A stretch of DNA of 64,000 nt, taken from Catenuloplanes atrovinosus. GTDB lineage: Bacteria > Actinomycetota > Actinomycetes > Mycobacteriales > Micromonosporaceae. Within the stretch, counting starts at the first letter, position 1, and every line of letters starts with the position of its first letter. Below are positions 1 to 7,642 of the stretch, piece by piece. The notes under the pieces are model-generated. The model saw only the letters and a program-made list of their open reading frames with translations, was not told the origin of the DNA and did no database searches. Location: positions 3,245,001 through 3,309,000 of the forward strand of contig NZ_JAVDYB010000001.1 of the NCBI RefSeq assembly GCF_031458235.1. Reading direction: 5' to 3'. The translations under genes were made by a program, and so were the position numbers.

Positions 1-300
1 GAATCACCACTGGTCGCCGACCGGTATCCGCGACTCGCGGCCGAGCTGGCCGCCGCGCTCCGCGCCGCGGGCGAGCACCGGCTGGCGGACCGGGTGCCCG
101 CGCTGCGGATCGTGCGGGAGTGCGGGTGCGGCGACGACTTCTGCCGGAGCCTCTACAGCGGGCCGCCGCCGGACGGGCCGTACGGCCCGGGCCACCGGTG
201 CGTATGGCTGGTCCCGCCGTGGGCCGGCCTGCTGAACCTGGACGTGGTCGACGACGTGATCAGGTACGTCGAGATCATCGATCGGCCGGCGCTGGACTGA
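1..300 (+). CDS. Conserved hypothetical protein, 5'-truncated by the window edge
   Basis: The reading frame is open from base 1 to a TGA at 298-300, so about the last 99 residues are seen and the start lies outside the window. The visible part has a charged helical stretch, then a Cys-rich segment (CGCGDDFC, near residues 41-48 of the fragment), a Gly/Pro turn (PPPDGPYGPGH) and a C-terminal beta-like stretch (LNLDVVDDVIRYVEI). The Cys spacing suggests metal binding or a structural disulfide. I recognise it only as a small conserved actinobacterial protein of unknown function. Its last 26 bases overlap the convergent TetR gene. Codon usage is native. Confidence 0.7.
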   Translation, partial: ESPLVADRYPRLAAELAAALRAAGEHRLADRVPALRIVRECGCGDDFCRSLYSGPPPDGPYGPGHRCVWLVPPWAGLLNLDVVDDVIRYVEIIDRPALD

Positions 301-859
301 CCGTCAGGACCGCGCGCAGCTCGCCGAGCGTGTCGAGGATGAGGTCGGCCAGCGGGCGCGCGTCGTCGCGGTCCAGCCACTCCTCCAGGGAGACGTAGAG
401 CAGCGTCGCGCCGATCTCGGCGAGCAGCGCGGCCGTGGCGGGCGCGAGTCCGCGGTCGATGAACGCGGCCCGGACCACGTCGTGCAGCGCGCCGCGCTTG
501 CGCAGCTCCCGCTCGCGCAGGCCCTCGTCGGAGCGGATGATCGCGCGCCGGGCGCGGAGGTCGTCGCGGCGCGGCTCGAACCGCTCGGCCGCGAGCGCGC
601 GCAGGCCCGCCACGATCAGCGTCAGCGGGTCCGCGTCCGGCGGCGCCTCACCCATCAGCCGGTACGCGGCCTCGGTCGCCCGGTCCTCGGCGAACAACAC
701 CTCGCGCTTGTCGGCGAAGTGACGGAAGAAGGTGCGCGTGGTCAGCCCGGCGCGCGCGGTGATCTCCGGGACCGTGGTCGCGGCGAAGCCCTGCTCGGTG
801 AACAGCTCGATCGCGGCCCGCTCCAGTCGTTGCCGTGCGTCCGGCTCCCATCTCGCCAC
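275..859 (-). CDS. TetR family transcriptional regulator
   Basis: A 194-aa one-component repressor. The N-terminal HTH runs over residues 1-60: helix 1 (RWEPDARQRLERAAIELFTEQGF), then the recognition part (ITARAGLTTRTFFRHFADKREVLF). The all-helical C-terminal domain would bind a ligand not predictable here. The frame stays open upstream to GTG 895 and ATG 892. I chose GTG 859 because the family starts at the RWEPDAR helix and because a TAGAAT box lies exactly 7 nt upstream, typical of a leaderless start. This places the 16-bp inverted repeat at 873-926 outside the gene, between it and the divergent reductase gene. The probable role is repression of itself and that reductase. Confidence 0.85.
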   Translation of the reverse strand: MARWEPDARQRLERAAIELFTEQGFAATTVPEITARAGLTTRTFFRHFADKREVLFAEDRATEAAYRLMGEAPPDADPLTLIVAGLRALAAERFEPRRDDLRARRAIIRSDEGLRERELRKRGALHDVVRAAFIDRGLAPATAALLAEIGATLLYVSLEEWLDRDDARPLADLILDTLGELRAVLTVSPAPADR

Positions 860-866
860 GCCGTCG

Positions 867-926
867 ATTCTAGTGATGACATGACGTGCCATCACGGGGT
901 ACGGTCATGACACGTCATGTCATCAC
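867..926. promoter_or_regulatory. Divergent promoter with TetR operator (perfect 16-bp inverted repeat)
   Basis: Arms GTGATGACATGACGTG (873-888) and CACGTCATGTCATCAC (911-926) are exact reverse complements separated by 22 bp. A minus-strand -10 box TAGAAT (complement of 867-872) lies 7 nt before the TetR GTG. The right arm ends just before the ribosome binding site of the reductase gene. A regulator bound here would cover both promoters. Operator identity is inferred from position. Confidence 0.65.
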
Positions 927-941
927 GAAGTGGAGACGCGC

Positions 942-2027
942 ATGGAGACCTGGGTCCTGGGTGCCACCGGCCGCAGCGGGCGGGCGGTCACGACCGAGTT
1001 GGTGAGCCGCGGGCTCACGCCGGTCCTGGTGGGCCGCGACGCCGCCCGCCTGGCCGAGGCCGCGGACCGGATCGGCGGCGCCCGCACGGTGGTCGCCGCC
1101 TCGGTGACCGCGGCCGGCGAGGAGATCCGGCGGCAGCGGCCGGTCGCCGTGATCAACACGGTCGGCCCGTTCCGCGCGACCGCGACGCCGATCGCGCACG
1201 CCTGCCTGGACGCCGGCGCGCACTACGTCGACCTCGCCAACGAGGTGTCCGCGCTGGCCACGACGCTGGCGCTGGACGCGCGCGCGACCACGGCCGGCCG
1301 CAGTGTGGTGACCGGCGCCGGATTCGGCGTCACCGCCACCGAGAGCGTGGTCGTCGCGCTCTGCGCGGACCGGCCCCCCGCCGCCGAGGTACGGGTCGAC
1401 ATGGTCCCGTCGCTGGCGATGGAGGCGGGCGAACTCGGCGACGCGCTGGCCGCCACCATGCTCGACGGTCTGCCCGGCTTCGAGGGCGGCCGGCGCTTCC
1501 AGGGCCGCCGCTACCGGCGCGGACGCCCGGCCCCGGCCCGGCTCGGCGGCGACGCCACCCCGCTGACGCTGCCGGACGGGTCCCGCGTGGTCACGGTCGG
1601 CATGCCGCTCGGCGAGCTGATCGCGGCCCAGCGCGCCAGCGGCGCCCCCGAGGTGGTCGCCGCGTCCAGCGAGGCGGCCCCGCTCCGGCACGTGCTGCCG
1701 CTCGCGTCCGTGCTGCTGGAGTTCGCGCCGCTGCGCACGTTCGCGATCCGCCGCTTCGCCCGGGTACGGTTCGGCGCCCGCCCCGCCTCACGCGCGCACT
1801 CCTGGGGTCACGCGCGCGTCCGCTGGGCCGACGGCACGGTCCGCGAGGGCTGGCTCCGCCTCGGCGACGCCCAGGCCTACACCGGCGCCGTCCCCGCCGA
1901 GGTCACCCGCCGCCTCCTCGCCGGCGAGGGCCGCCCCGGCGCCCACACCCCCGCCGCCCTCTTCGGCCCGTCCCTGGCCGAATCCTGCGGCGGCGAGTTC
2001 CTCCTGGACCACCCGGTCACCGCCTAG
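942..2027 (+). CDS. Saccharopine dehydrogenase-like NAD(P)-binding oxidoreductase
   Basis: A 361-aa protein. The N-terminal Rossmann fold shows GATGRSGRAV at about residues 7-16, followed by a VGRDAARL loop. It matches the family annotated as saccharopine dehydrogenase NADP-binding or trans-acting enoyl reductase, in which an NAD(P) domain precedes a catalytic/dimerisation domain. In actinobacteria such enzymes often reduce lipid or polyketide intermediates rather than saccharopine, so the substrate is open. ATG 942 is preferred over GTG 930 because GTGGAG at 930-935 gives a Shine-Dalgarno sequence at proper spacing. The gene is divergent from the TetR regulator and probably its target. The 3' end directly abuts the inverted-repeat element at 2028. 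Confidence 0.75.
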   Translation: METWVLGATGRSGRAVTTELVSRGLTPVLVGRDAARLAEAADRIGGARTVVAASVTAAGEEIRRQRPVAVINTVGPFRATATPIAHACLDAGAHYVDLANEVSALATTLALDARATTAGRSVVTGAGFGVTATESVVVALCADRPPAAEVRVDMVPSLAMEAGELGDALAATMLDGLPGFEGGRRFQGRRYRRGRPAPARLGGDATPLTLPDGSRVVTVGMPLGELIAAQRASGAPEVVAASSEAAPLRHVLPLASVLLEFAPLRTFAIRRFARVRFGARPASRAHSWGHARVRWADGTVREGWLRLGDAQAYTGAVPAEVTRRLLAGEGRPGAHTPAALFGPSLAESCGGEFLLDHPVTA

Positions 2028-2190
2028 GAGCCTGTATCGACGTGGGATGCGGGCTGCGGTGTGGCCCGGGCGCCGCCCGGCCGCACGGCGCGAAAGCCCA
2101 CAGACAACACCGATATGCGGACGTCCGCGCCGCACACCCGGACGGCACCTGCACCTCGCCTCGCCCCGACCCCCACGTCGATACAGGCTC
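2028..2190. repeat. Element bounded by 19-bp perfect inverted repeats
   Basis: GAGCCTGTATCGACGTGGG (2028-2046) is repeated as its exact reverse complement at 2172-2190. The 125-bp interior is GC-rich, carries small palindromes (for example CGGACGTCCG) and has no convincing ORF. The left arm begins on the base after the stop codon of the upstream gene. It could be a non-autonomous mobile remnant (MITE-like) or a large hairpin. No flanking target duplication is visible. Confidence 0.6.
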
Positions 2191-2684
2191 TCGCTCCCGG
2201 GCCGGCCGCCCCACGAGAGAGCGCGGGACCGTCCGCCGCCGGTGCGGCCACGGCTCACCGCTGGCCGGCGGGCCTCGGGCGAAACGCGGCTACCTCGCGC
2301 GGGCGGCGAGCGGCCGCGGCTCATCGCCGGTCGGCGGGCTTCGCGCGGAGCGCGGAGCCCGGCAGCTTGTGGCCGACGGTGAGCGGGCGTGCGGGGCCTG
2401 GCGACGGCCAGGACGTCCCGCGCGGCGGTGGCGGCGCCGAACCCGCGCGGCGGCAAGGGCGTGCCGGGCGCGTGGCGCTGCGCCGGTCACAGCGCCACCG
2501 AGACCGCACGGCGGCGGCCGGCCACCGCGGGAGCGTCGGGTGCGCAGCGCTGGACCCGCGCCGGGGACGGGGCGGGGTTCGAGGTGAGTGGCCTCGGATC
2601 CCGCAGGGAGGTCGGTCAGCGACCGACCGGTGCCCGCGGGAGCATGCGGAACGGAACCCGCCGGAAGCGGGTGGAGCGGAAGGT
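2191..2684. other. Gene-free stretch with an imperfect 46-bp direct repeat
   Basis: No frame here has a start, plausible product and normal codon bias. The clearest structure is a diverged direct repeat, copy 1 at 2244-2289 and copy 2 at 2310-2355, 66 bp apart, sharing a GCGGCC(A/G)CGGCTCA core and a GGCGGGC segment. The rest is GC-rich spacer up to the stop codon of the ABC transporter gene. It may be a decayed gene. Confidence 0.4.
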
Positions 2685-4451
2685 TTATGCGGCCAGGGCC
2701 GCGTAGCGGCCGTTCGAGGCGACCAGGCCGTCGTGGGTGCCGAGTTCGGCGATGCGGCCGTGGTCGACCACCGCGATCTGGTCGGCGTCGCGGATGGTGG
2801 AGAGGCGGTGGGCGATGGTGATGGTGGTGCGGCCCTGGGCGAGCGTGTCGAAGGCGCGCTGCACCGCGCGCTCGGTCTCGGTGTCCAGTGCGGACGTGGC
2901 CTCGTCGAGGACCAGGATGCGAGGGTCGCGCAGCAGGGTGCGGGCGATCGCGATGCGCTGCTGCTCGCCGCCGGAGAAGCGGTATCCGCGGGAGCCGACC
3001 ACGGTGTCGTAGCCGTCCGGCAGGCTCTGGATGTGGTCGTGGATCCGCGCGGCGCGGGCGGCGGCCTCCAACTCCGCGTCGGTGGCGTCCGGCTTCGCGT
3101 AGCGCAGGTTCTCCCGGATCGTGGTGTGCAGCAGGTAGGTCTCCTGGCTGACCACGCCGACGATGCCGGCGAGGTCGTCGAGCCGCAGGTCGCGCACGTC
3201 CACGCCGTCGACGGTGACGCGGCCGGAGTCCGGGTCGTGCAGGCGGGCGATCAGCGCGGCGATGGTGCTCTTGCCGGAGCCGGTCTCGCCGACCAGCGCG
3301 AGGCTGCTGCCGGCGGGCACGTCGAGCGTCACGCCGGCCACGGCCGCGGTGTCGCTGCCCGGGTACGAGAACGTGACGTCCTCCAGGCGCAGGTGGCCGC
3401 GCGGGTCGTCCAGGCGCCGCGGGTGCACCGGGTCCGCGACCTCGATCGGCAGGTCCAGATACTCGAAGATGCGGGCGAACAGCGCCAGCGAGCTGGTGAT
3501 CTGCACGCCGACGCTGAGCAGGCCCAGCAGCGGCCGGAACAGACCGTTCTGCAGCGCGGTGAAGGCGACGAGCGTGCCGATGCTGATCGCGCCGGCGGTG
3601 CCGGGCAGGCCCGCGGAGAGGTAGATGAGCGCCGGGATCACCGCGAAGATGATGCTGAGCAGTGCCATCCGCCAGCGGCCGGCCAGCTCGGAGCGCAGCT
3701 CCAGGTCGATCAGGCGCTCGGAGGACGCGGTGAAGCGGGCGATCTGGTTCGCGCCCGCGCCCATGGTCTTGCTCAGCCGCACGCCGCTGACCGACAGGCC
3801 CTCCTCGATGGTGACGTTGAGATCGGCCAGTTCGCGCTGGCGCTGGGCGACGATCTCGCGGCGCATGCCGGCGACCTTGCGGGTCAGGTAGATCGCGGGC
3901 GGCAGCACGATCAGCGACGCCAGGGACAGCTGCCAGGACAGCGCGATCATCGCGACCACGGTGGCGACCGCGGTGGTCAGGTTGGAGGCGATGCCGGTCG
4001 CGGTGTTGGTCACCACGGTCTCCATGCCGCCGATGTCGTTGGTGATCCGGGACTGCACCTCGCCGGTACGGGTGCGCGTGAAGAACCCGACGGACTGCCG
4101 CTGCAGGTGGGTGAAGACGTCCACGCGCAGCCGGTGCATGACCTCCTGGCCGACCCGGGTGGAGATCCAGGTCTGCACCACGCCGAGCGCGGCGGTCACC
4201 ACCGCGACCACGATCATGCCGGCGACCAGCCAGGACAGCAGCGTGAGGTCCTGCTCGGGGAGCGCGACGTCGATGACCTCGCGGAGCAGGAACGGCGACG
4301 CCATCCCGACGATCGCGGCGACCACGATGATCGCGGTGACGATCGCGAGCGACCCGCGGTGCGGGGTGAACAAGGCGGCGATGCGGCGCAGCGACACGGC
4401 GCGCGCCTGGGCCCTCTCGGCCTCGGTGGGTTTGTGGTGATCTCTCGGCAC
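2685..4451 (-). CDS. ABC transporter, fused permease and ATPase (exporter type)
   Basis: A 588-aa half-transporter expected to homodimerise in the membrane and export a hydrophobic or peptide-like substrate. An N-terminal domain of six predicted membrane helices (about residues 30-310) precedes the nucleotide-binding domain: Walker A GETGSGKST (388-396), Q-loop Gln about 436, signature FSGGE (492-496, a variant of LSGGQ), Walker B ILVLDE (512-517) and switch His in IAHRLST (about 548). All catalytic elements are present. The GTG start has AGGGAG a few bases upstream. It is divergent from the MarR gene at 4509 with paired palindromes between them, so this is probably a MarR-controlled efflux pump. 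The substrate cannot be read from sequence. Confidence 0.92.
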   Translation of the reverse strand: MPRDHHKPTEAERAQARAVSLRRIAALFTPHRGSLAIVTAIIVVAAIVGMASPFLLREVIDVALPEQDLTLLSWLVAGMIVVAVVTAALGVVQTWISTRVGQEVMHRLRVDVFTHLQRQSVGFFTRTRTGEVQSRITNDIGGMETVVTNTATGIASNLTTAVATVVAMIALSWQLSLASLIVLPPAIYLTRKVAGMRREIVAQRQRELADLNVTIEEGLSVSGVRLSKTMGAGANQIARFTASSERLIDLELRSELAGRWRMALLSIIFAVIPALIYLSAGLPGTAGAISIGTLVAFTALQNGLFRPLLGLLSVGVQITSSLALFARIFEYLDLPIEVADPVHPRRLDDPRGHLRLEDVTFSYPGSDTAAVAGVTLDVPAGSSLALVGETGSGKSTIAALIARLHDPDSGRVTVDGVDVRDLRLDDLAGIVGVVSQETYLLHTTIRENLRYAKPDATDAELEAAARAARIHDHIQSLPDGYDTVVGSRGYRFSGGEQQRIAIARTLLRDPRILVLDEATSALDTETERAVQRAFDTLAQGRTTITIAHRLSTIRDADQIAVVDHGRIAELGTHDGLVASNGRYAALAA

Positions 4452-4467
4452 GCGGTCTCCCTATTAC

Positions 4468-4488
4468 TGAGGTTACCTCATCATGAGG
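4468..4488. promoter_or_regulatory. Overlapping palindromes, probable MarR operator
   Basis: TGAGGTTACCTCA (4468-4480) and CCTCATCATGAGG (4476-4488) are both palindromic around a single central base and share five bases. They lie in the 57-bp gap between the divergent ABC transporter and MarR genes, where MarR-family sites normally sit. Assignment is by position and symmetry only. Confidence 0.6.
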
Positions 4489-4508
4489 CTACAACCGCAT
4501 GTGCCGCT

Positions 4509-4934
4509 ATGCTATTCCGCGTGCCGCCCGCCGAGTCCGAGTCGCTTCCCGAGCTGTTCTGGGCGGTCGCCCGCCGGCTGCGCCACCAGAGCCGCGAGAC
4601 GCTGGCGCCGTTCGCGATCACGCCGAGCCAGTCGCGGGCGCTGGGCGTGCTGATGCACCACGGGTCGCTGCGGCTCAACGCGGTCGCCGAGCACCTGCGC
4701 ATCGCGCCGCGCTCCGCGACCGAGGTGATCGACGACCTGGAGGCGCTGGGGTACGCCACCCGCCGCCCCGACCCGGACGACCGCCGCGCCACGCTGGTCT
4801 CCCCCACCGAGGCCGGCATCGCGGCCGGCGAGGCGATCCGCGCCGCCCGCCTGGCCGAGGCCGACCGGCTGTTCGGCGCGCTGCCCCAGCCGGACCGGGA
4901 GGCGCTCGCCCGCATCCTGCGCACGCTGCTCTGA
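4509..4934 (+). CDS. MarR family transcriptional regulator
   Basis: A 141-aa winged-helix regulator: dimerisation helix (ELFWAVARRLRHQSRETL), HTH (LRLNAVAEHLRIAPRSATEVIDDLEALGYATRR), then the wing with the MarR-typical DPDDRRATLVSPTEAG, and a C-terminal helix. The start is ATG 4509 (GTG 4521 is possible); no good ribosome binding site precedes either. Divergence from the drug-exporter-like ABC gene with palindromes between them suggests it represses the transporter until a ligand, often a phenolic or antibiotic, binds. Confidence 0.88.
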   Translation: MLFRVPPAESESLPELFWAVARRLRHQSRETLAPFAITPSQSRALGVLMHHGSLRLNAVAEHLRIAPRSATEVIDDLEALGYATRRPDPDDRRATLVSPTEAGIAAGEAIRAARLAEADRLFGALPQPDREALARILRTLL

Positions 4935-5041
4935 CCGATTCTCGTCCACGGTAGACACCCCGGCAGCCCACGAAGCTCCTGGTGAGGCCTGGTTTCGGAC
5001 AATCTCCATGTACGGTTGCACAACCTATCGAGACCGGACGT

Positions 5042-5047
5042 TATAGT
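5042..5047 (+). promoter_or_regulatory. -10 box for leaderless globin transcript
   Basis: TATAGT lies exactly 6 nt before the GTG at 5054, and no Shine-Dalgarno sequence is present. This spacing puts the transcription start at or next to the start codon. Confidence 0.5.
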
Positions 5048-5053
5048 GCATCG

Positions 5054-5599
5054 GTGATCGATTTCGGAGCCGCATCCGGAGACCTGGGCCGCACCACGGG
5101 CGCCGTCTACTCGGCGGGCACCACCCACGGGCCGTCCGGCAGCCTCGGCGACAATCGCCGGCCGACCGCCGAGGCCATGCAGATCGTGCAGCGCACCGCC
5201 GAGAAGGTGGCCGACCGGCCGGTCGCCCTGGCGGAGGCGTTCTACCGTCACCTGTTCGCGCTGGCCCCCGGCGTGCGCTCGATGTTCCCCGAGGACATGA
5301 CGGCGCAGAACGAGCGGCTGTGCCGCGCGTTGCTCGACGGCATCCGCGCGCTCGTCGAGCCGGAGCGGTACGCCGGGCAGATGGAGCGGGCGCTGCACCG
5401 GCTCGGCGCGCACCACGCCGACCGCCTCGGTGTCCGCCCGGAGCACTACCCGTACGTGGGGCACGCGCTCGTCCGCGCGGTCGGCGACATCTCGGACGAC
5501 TGGTCCTCGTCCACGAGTTCGGCGTGGATCTGGGTCTACGACTGGATGGCCGCCCACATGCTCAGCGCGGCGGGGCGGCCGGGACACCTGAGGTCATGA
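5054..5599 (+). CDS. Single-domain globin (flavohaemoglobin-like haem domain)
   Basis: A 181-aa protein: a 38-residue Gly/Ser/Thr-rich N-terminal extension, then a globin fold matching the haem domain of flavohaemoglobins without the reductase. Visible signatures are AEAFYRHLF with a B10-type Tyr near 64, MFPED with a CD1-type Phe near 78, and HADRLGVRPEHYPYVG with the proximal His near 121. Such globins bind O2 or NO and act as NO dioxygenases or sensors when a reductase is available. The gene converges on, and overlaps by 6 bp, the NO synthase oxygenase gene, so NO handling is the obvious inferred role. The GTG start is supported by a TATAGT box 6 nt upstream. A longer frame from 4982 is unlikely. 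Confidence 0.82.
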   Translation: MIDFGAASGDLGRTTGAVYSAGTTHGPSGSLGDNRRPTAEAMQIVQRTAEKVADRPVALAEAFYRHLFALAPGVRSMFPEDMTAQNERLCRALLDGIRALVEPERYAGQMERALHRLGAHHADRLGVRPEHYPYVGHALVRAVGDISDDWSSSTSSAWIWVYDWMAAHMLSAAGRPGHLRS

Positions 5600-6805
5600 A
5601 CGCAGCGGCATGCTCGCCCGGAAGTGGCCGTAGCGGGCGAGCAGCCGCGCCTCCTCGTCCAGGTAGAAGTTCGGCCGCTGGTCGGCCTCGTGGTAGTAGC
5701 GGTGGAAGACCGGCGTGGCGGCGCCCGACATCGGCGGCACGATCCAGCTCCAGTCGGCCGGCACCTCGCGGCCGGCGCGCTGCTCCCGGCGTATGTGCTC
5801 GAGGAACCGGGCGGCCTCGGTGTGATGGTCGGTGATCTTCACGCCCGCCCGCTCGTAGGAGTGCAGCACCGCGCGGTTCAGCTCGACCAGCGCGCGGTCG
5901 CGCCACAGCGTCGTCTCCGAGCTGGTGTCCAGGCCCAGCCGGTCCGCGACCACCGGGAGCAGGTTGTACCGGTCGGCGTCGGCCAGGTTCCGGGCGCCGA
6001 TCTCGGTGCCCATGTACCAGCCGTTGAACGGCGCCAGCGGGTAGTCGACGCCGCCGATGCGCAGCCGCTGGTTCGCGATGGCGGGCACGGCGTACCAGCG
6101 CAGGCCCAGCTCGGCGAACCAGCCGAACTCGGGGTGGGTGAGCGGCACCTCGAGCACCACGTTCTGCGGCAGGTCGTACATGTGCATGCCGTGCTCCGGC
6201 GTCTCCACCAGCAACGGCAGCACGTCGAACGGCGTCTTCTGGCCCTTCCAGCCGAGCAGCTCCATCGACTCGGTGAAGTCCACCTGCGCCGGGTCGCCGA
6301 GCGTCGCACCGTCCGGCATGCGGTAGCCGGCGTACCGGATGAGCTGGTCGTTCCACACCCGAGCGAACGGCCGGCCCGGCTTCGCCGGCGCGAACACGCT
6401 GAGCACCGGGCGGACCGCGCCGCGCCGCACGGCCCGCGAGCCGGGGCGCACGTCGGTGCCGCTGGCTATCTCCAGGTGCCGCACCAGCCCCGCGTAGATC
6501 TCGTGCGGCGTGGTGGCCGACCGCCGGTCCAGCACGTGCAGGCTGCGCCAGTAGAGCCGGCCGATGCAGCGGCTGGCGTTGCGCCAGGCCAGCTTCGCGC
6601 CGTAGGTGACCTCGTCCAGGGTGTGCTCGTACGTGCCGGTGGCCGCGATCTCCGCCCGCACCTCGGCGAGCCGGGCCGTCACGTCGCCCACCCCGGGGTT
6701 CTCCGCGTGGTACTGCCGCAGGAACTCCTCGGCCTCGTCCCAGTCCGTCGGTGCGTCCCGATCCCAGTCCGCAACGGGATGATCCCGATAGCCGGGTGTG
6801 CCCAC
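5594..6805 (-). CDS. nos: Nitric oxide synthase oxygenase
   Basis: A 403-aa bacterial NOS oxygenase that oxidises L-arginine via N-hydroxyarginine to citrulline and NO; electrons come from separate redox partners because no reductase domain is fused. The haem-thiolate loop WRNASRCIGRLYW places the axial Cys near residue 80. The arginine-site segment FNGWYMGTEIGARN has its Glu near 268, and the C-terminal part (WSWIVPPMSG, FHRYYHEA) holds the pterin-side aromatic residues. The frame opens at TTG 6826, but GTG 6805 has GGAAGAG five bases upstream. A good promoter lies at 6851-6879. It converges on the globin gene. In Streptomyces, NOS supplies NO for nitration in one toxin pathway; no nitrating P450 is visible here. 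Confidence 0.93.
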   Translation of the reverse strand: MGTPGYRDHPVADWDRDAPTDWDEAEEFLRQYHAENPGVGDVTARLAEVRAEIAATGTYEHTLDEVTYGAKLAWRNASRCIGRLYWRSLHVLDRRSATTPHEIYAGLVRHLEIASGTDVRPGSRAVRRGAVRPVLSVFAPAKPGRPFARVWNDQLIRYAGYRMPDGATLGDPAQVDFTESMELLGWKGQKTPFDVLPLLVETPEHGMHMYDLPQNVVLEVPLTHPEFGWFAELGLRWYAVPAIANQRLRIGGVDYPLAPFNGWYMGTEIGARNLADADRYNLLPVVADRLGLDTSSETTLWRDRALVELNRAVLHSYERAGVKITDHHTEAARFLEHIRREQRAGREVPADWSWIVPPMSGAATPVFHRYYHEADQRPNFYLDEEARLLARYGHFRASMPLRS

Positions 6806-6850
6806 GTCTCTTCCACCGTCCCGCAATAGATCGTGTTAAGAGCGATGAAG

Positions 6851-6879
6851 ATCGTAAATTTCCGGCACTTTACCGTCAA
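6851..6879 (-). promoter_or_regulatory. Sigma-70-type promoter of the NO synthase gene
   Basis: On the minus strand, TTGACG (complement of 6874-6879) and TACGAT (complement of 6851-6856) are separated by exactly 17 bp. The predicted transcript has about 40 nt of leader with the GGAAGAG ribosome binding site before GTG 6805. The surrounding DNA is unusually AT-rich for this genome. Confidence 0.65.
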
Positions 6880-6963
6880 GCGGGCGATAATTTCCCACGA
6901 AACGTAGCGGTAACACCACTCGGAGCATGTCCCTTTTGAACGGCTCGGTCCTATTGCGACTGA

Positions 6964-7626
6964 TCAGTCGCGCAGATTTCGGACCAGTAGTTCGCCGGTC
7001 GCCAGCAGATGCGCGCGCATGGCGTCGCACGCGGCGTCGCCGTCGCGGGCCAGCACGGCCGCGACCACCGGCTCGTGCTCGGCGTGGATTCGGGCGAGCG
7101 TGCGGCCGCTTGCCGTGGTGGGCGGGCCGAGCAGCGCGGTGGTGGTGCGCAACCCGTCGATGATCGCGGCGGTGCGCGGCTTCCCGGCCGCCCGCAGCAG
7201 CCGGTCGTGCAGTTCCCGGTCCGCGGCCCAGAACGCGGCCTCGTCGCCGCCGGCGAGCGCGACCGCCATGGCCGCCAGCGACGACCGGATCGCGGCGTGC
7301 TGCGCGTCGCTGCCGTGCGTGGCCGCACGCCGGGCGGCGGGCGGCTCCAGCGCGAGCCGGATGCCGATGATCTCCTCGACGTCCGCGGCGCGCGGCGGCA
7401 GCACGCGGAAGCCGCGGTTGCGCCGGATCTCGATCAGGCCGGCCTCGGCCAGCCGCAGCAGGCCCTCGCGGACCGGGCTGCGGGACACGCCGAGCAGCTC
7501 CGCCAGCTGATACACGGAGTAGGTCACGTCCGGCACCAGCTCACCGGCGGCGACGCCGTCCCGGACCGCGCGGGCGACCGCGTCGGCGAGCGTGGGGGCC
7601 GCTGGCGGCAGGCTGAGCTGGGGCAC
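6964..7626 (-). CDS. GntR family regulator, FadR/FCD type
   Basis: A 220-aa regulator. The N-terminal winged helix reads YSVYQLAELLGVSRSPVREGLLRLAEAGLIEI, followed by the family-typical NRGFRV wing. The C-terminal all-helical FCD domain (IIGIRLALEPPAARRAA, then HDRLLRAAG and HEPVVAAVLARDGDAA with spaced His/Glu) usually binds a metal and a small carboxylate. ATG 7635 is possible, but it lies inside the 14-bp palindrome; GTG 7626 has a TAACAT box 7 nt upstream, matching a leaderless start, so I use it. It is divergent from the D-lactate/glycolate-type dehydrogenase, suggesting control of hydroxyacid use. Confidence 0.85.
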   Translation of the reverse strand: MPQLSLPPAAPTLADAVARAVRDGVAAGELVPDVTYSVYQLAELLGVSRSPVREGLLRLAEAGLIEIRRNRGFRVLPPRAADVEEIIGIRLALEPPAARRAATHGSDAQHAAIRSSLAAMAVALAGGDEAAFWAADRELHDRLLRAAGKPRTAAIIDGLRTTTALLGPPTTASGRTLARIHAEHEPVVAAVLARDGDAACDAMRAHLLATGELLVRNLRD

Positions 7627-7627
7627 G

Positions 7628-7641
7628 AGTAACATGTTACT
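7628..7641. promoter_or_regulatory. 14-bp perfect palindrome carrying two overlapping divergent -10 boxes
   Basis: AGTAACATGTTACT equals its own reverse complement. Read on either strand it contains TAACAT followed by 7 nt and a start codon: ATG 7643 on plus, GTG 7626 on minus. A GntR dimer bound here would block both leaderless promoters at once. Symmetry and spacing are directly visible; function is inferred. Confidence 0.7.
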
Positions 7642-7642
7642 T

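Noticed and set aside
2061-4934. 957-codon plus-strand ORF
   Set aside because: It runs antisense through the ABC transporter. Only its last 141 codons (from 4509) are the real MarR gene; the rest is a high-GC shadow frame.
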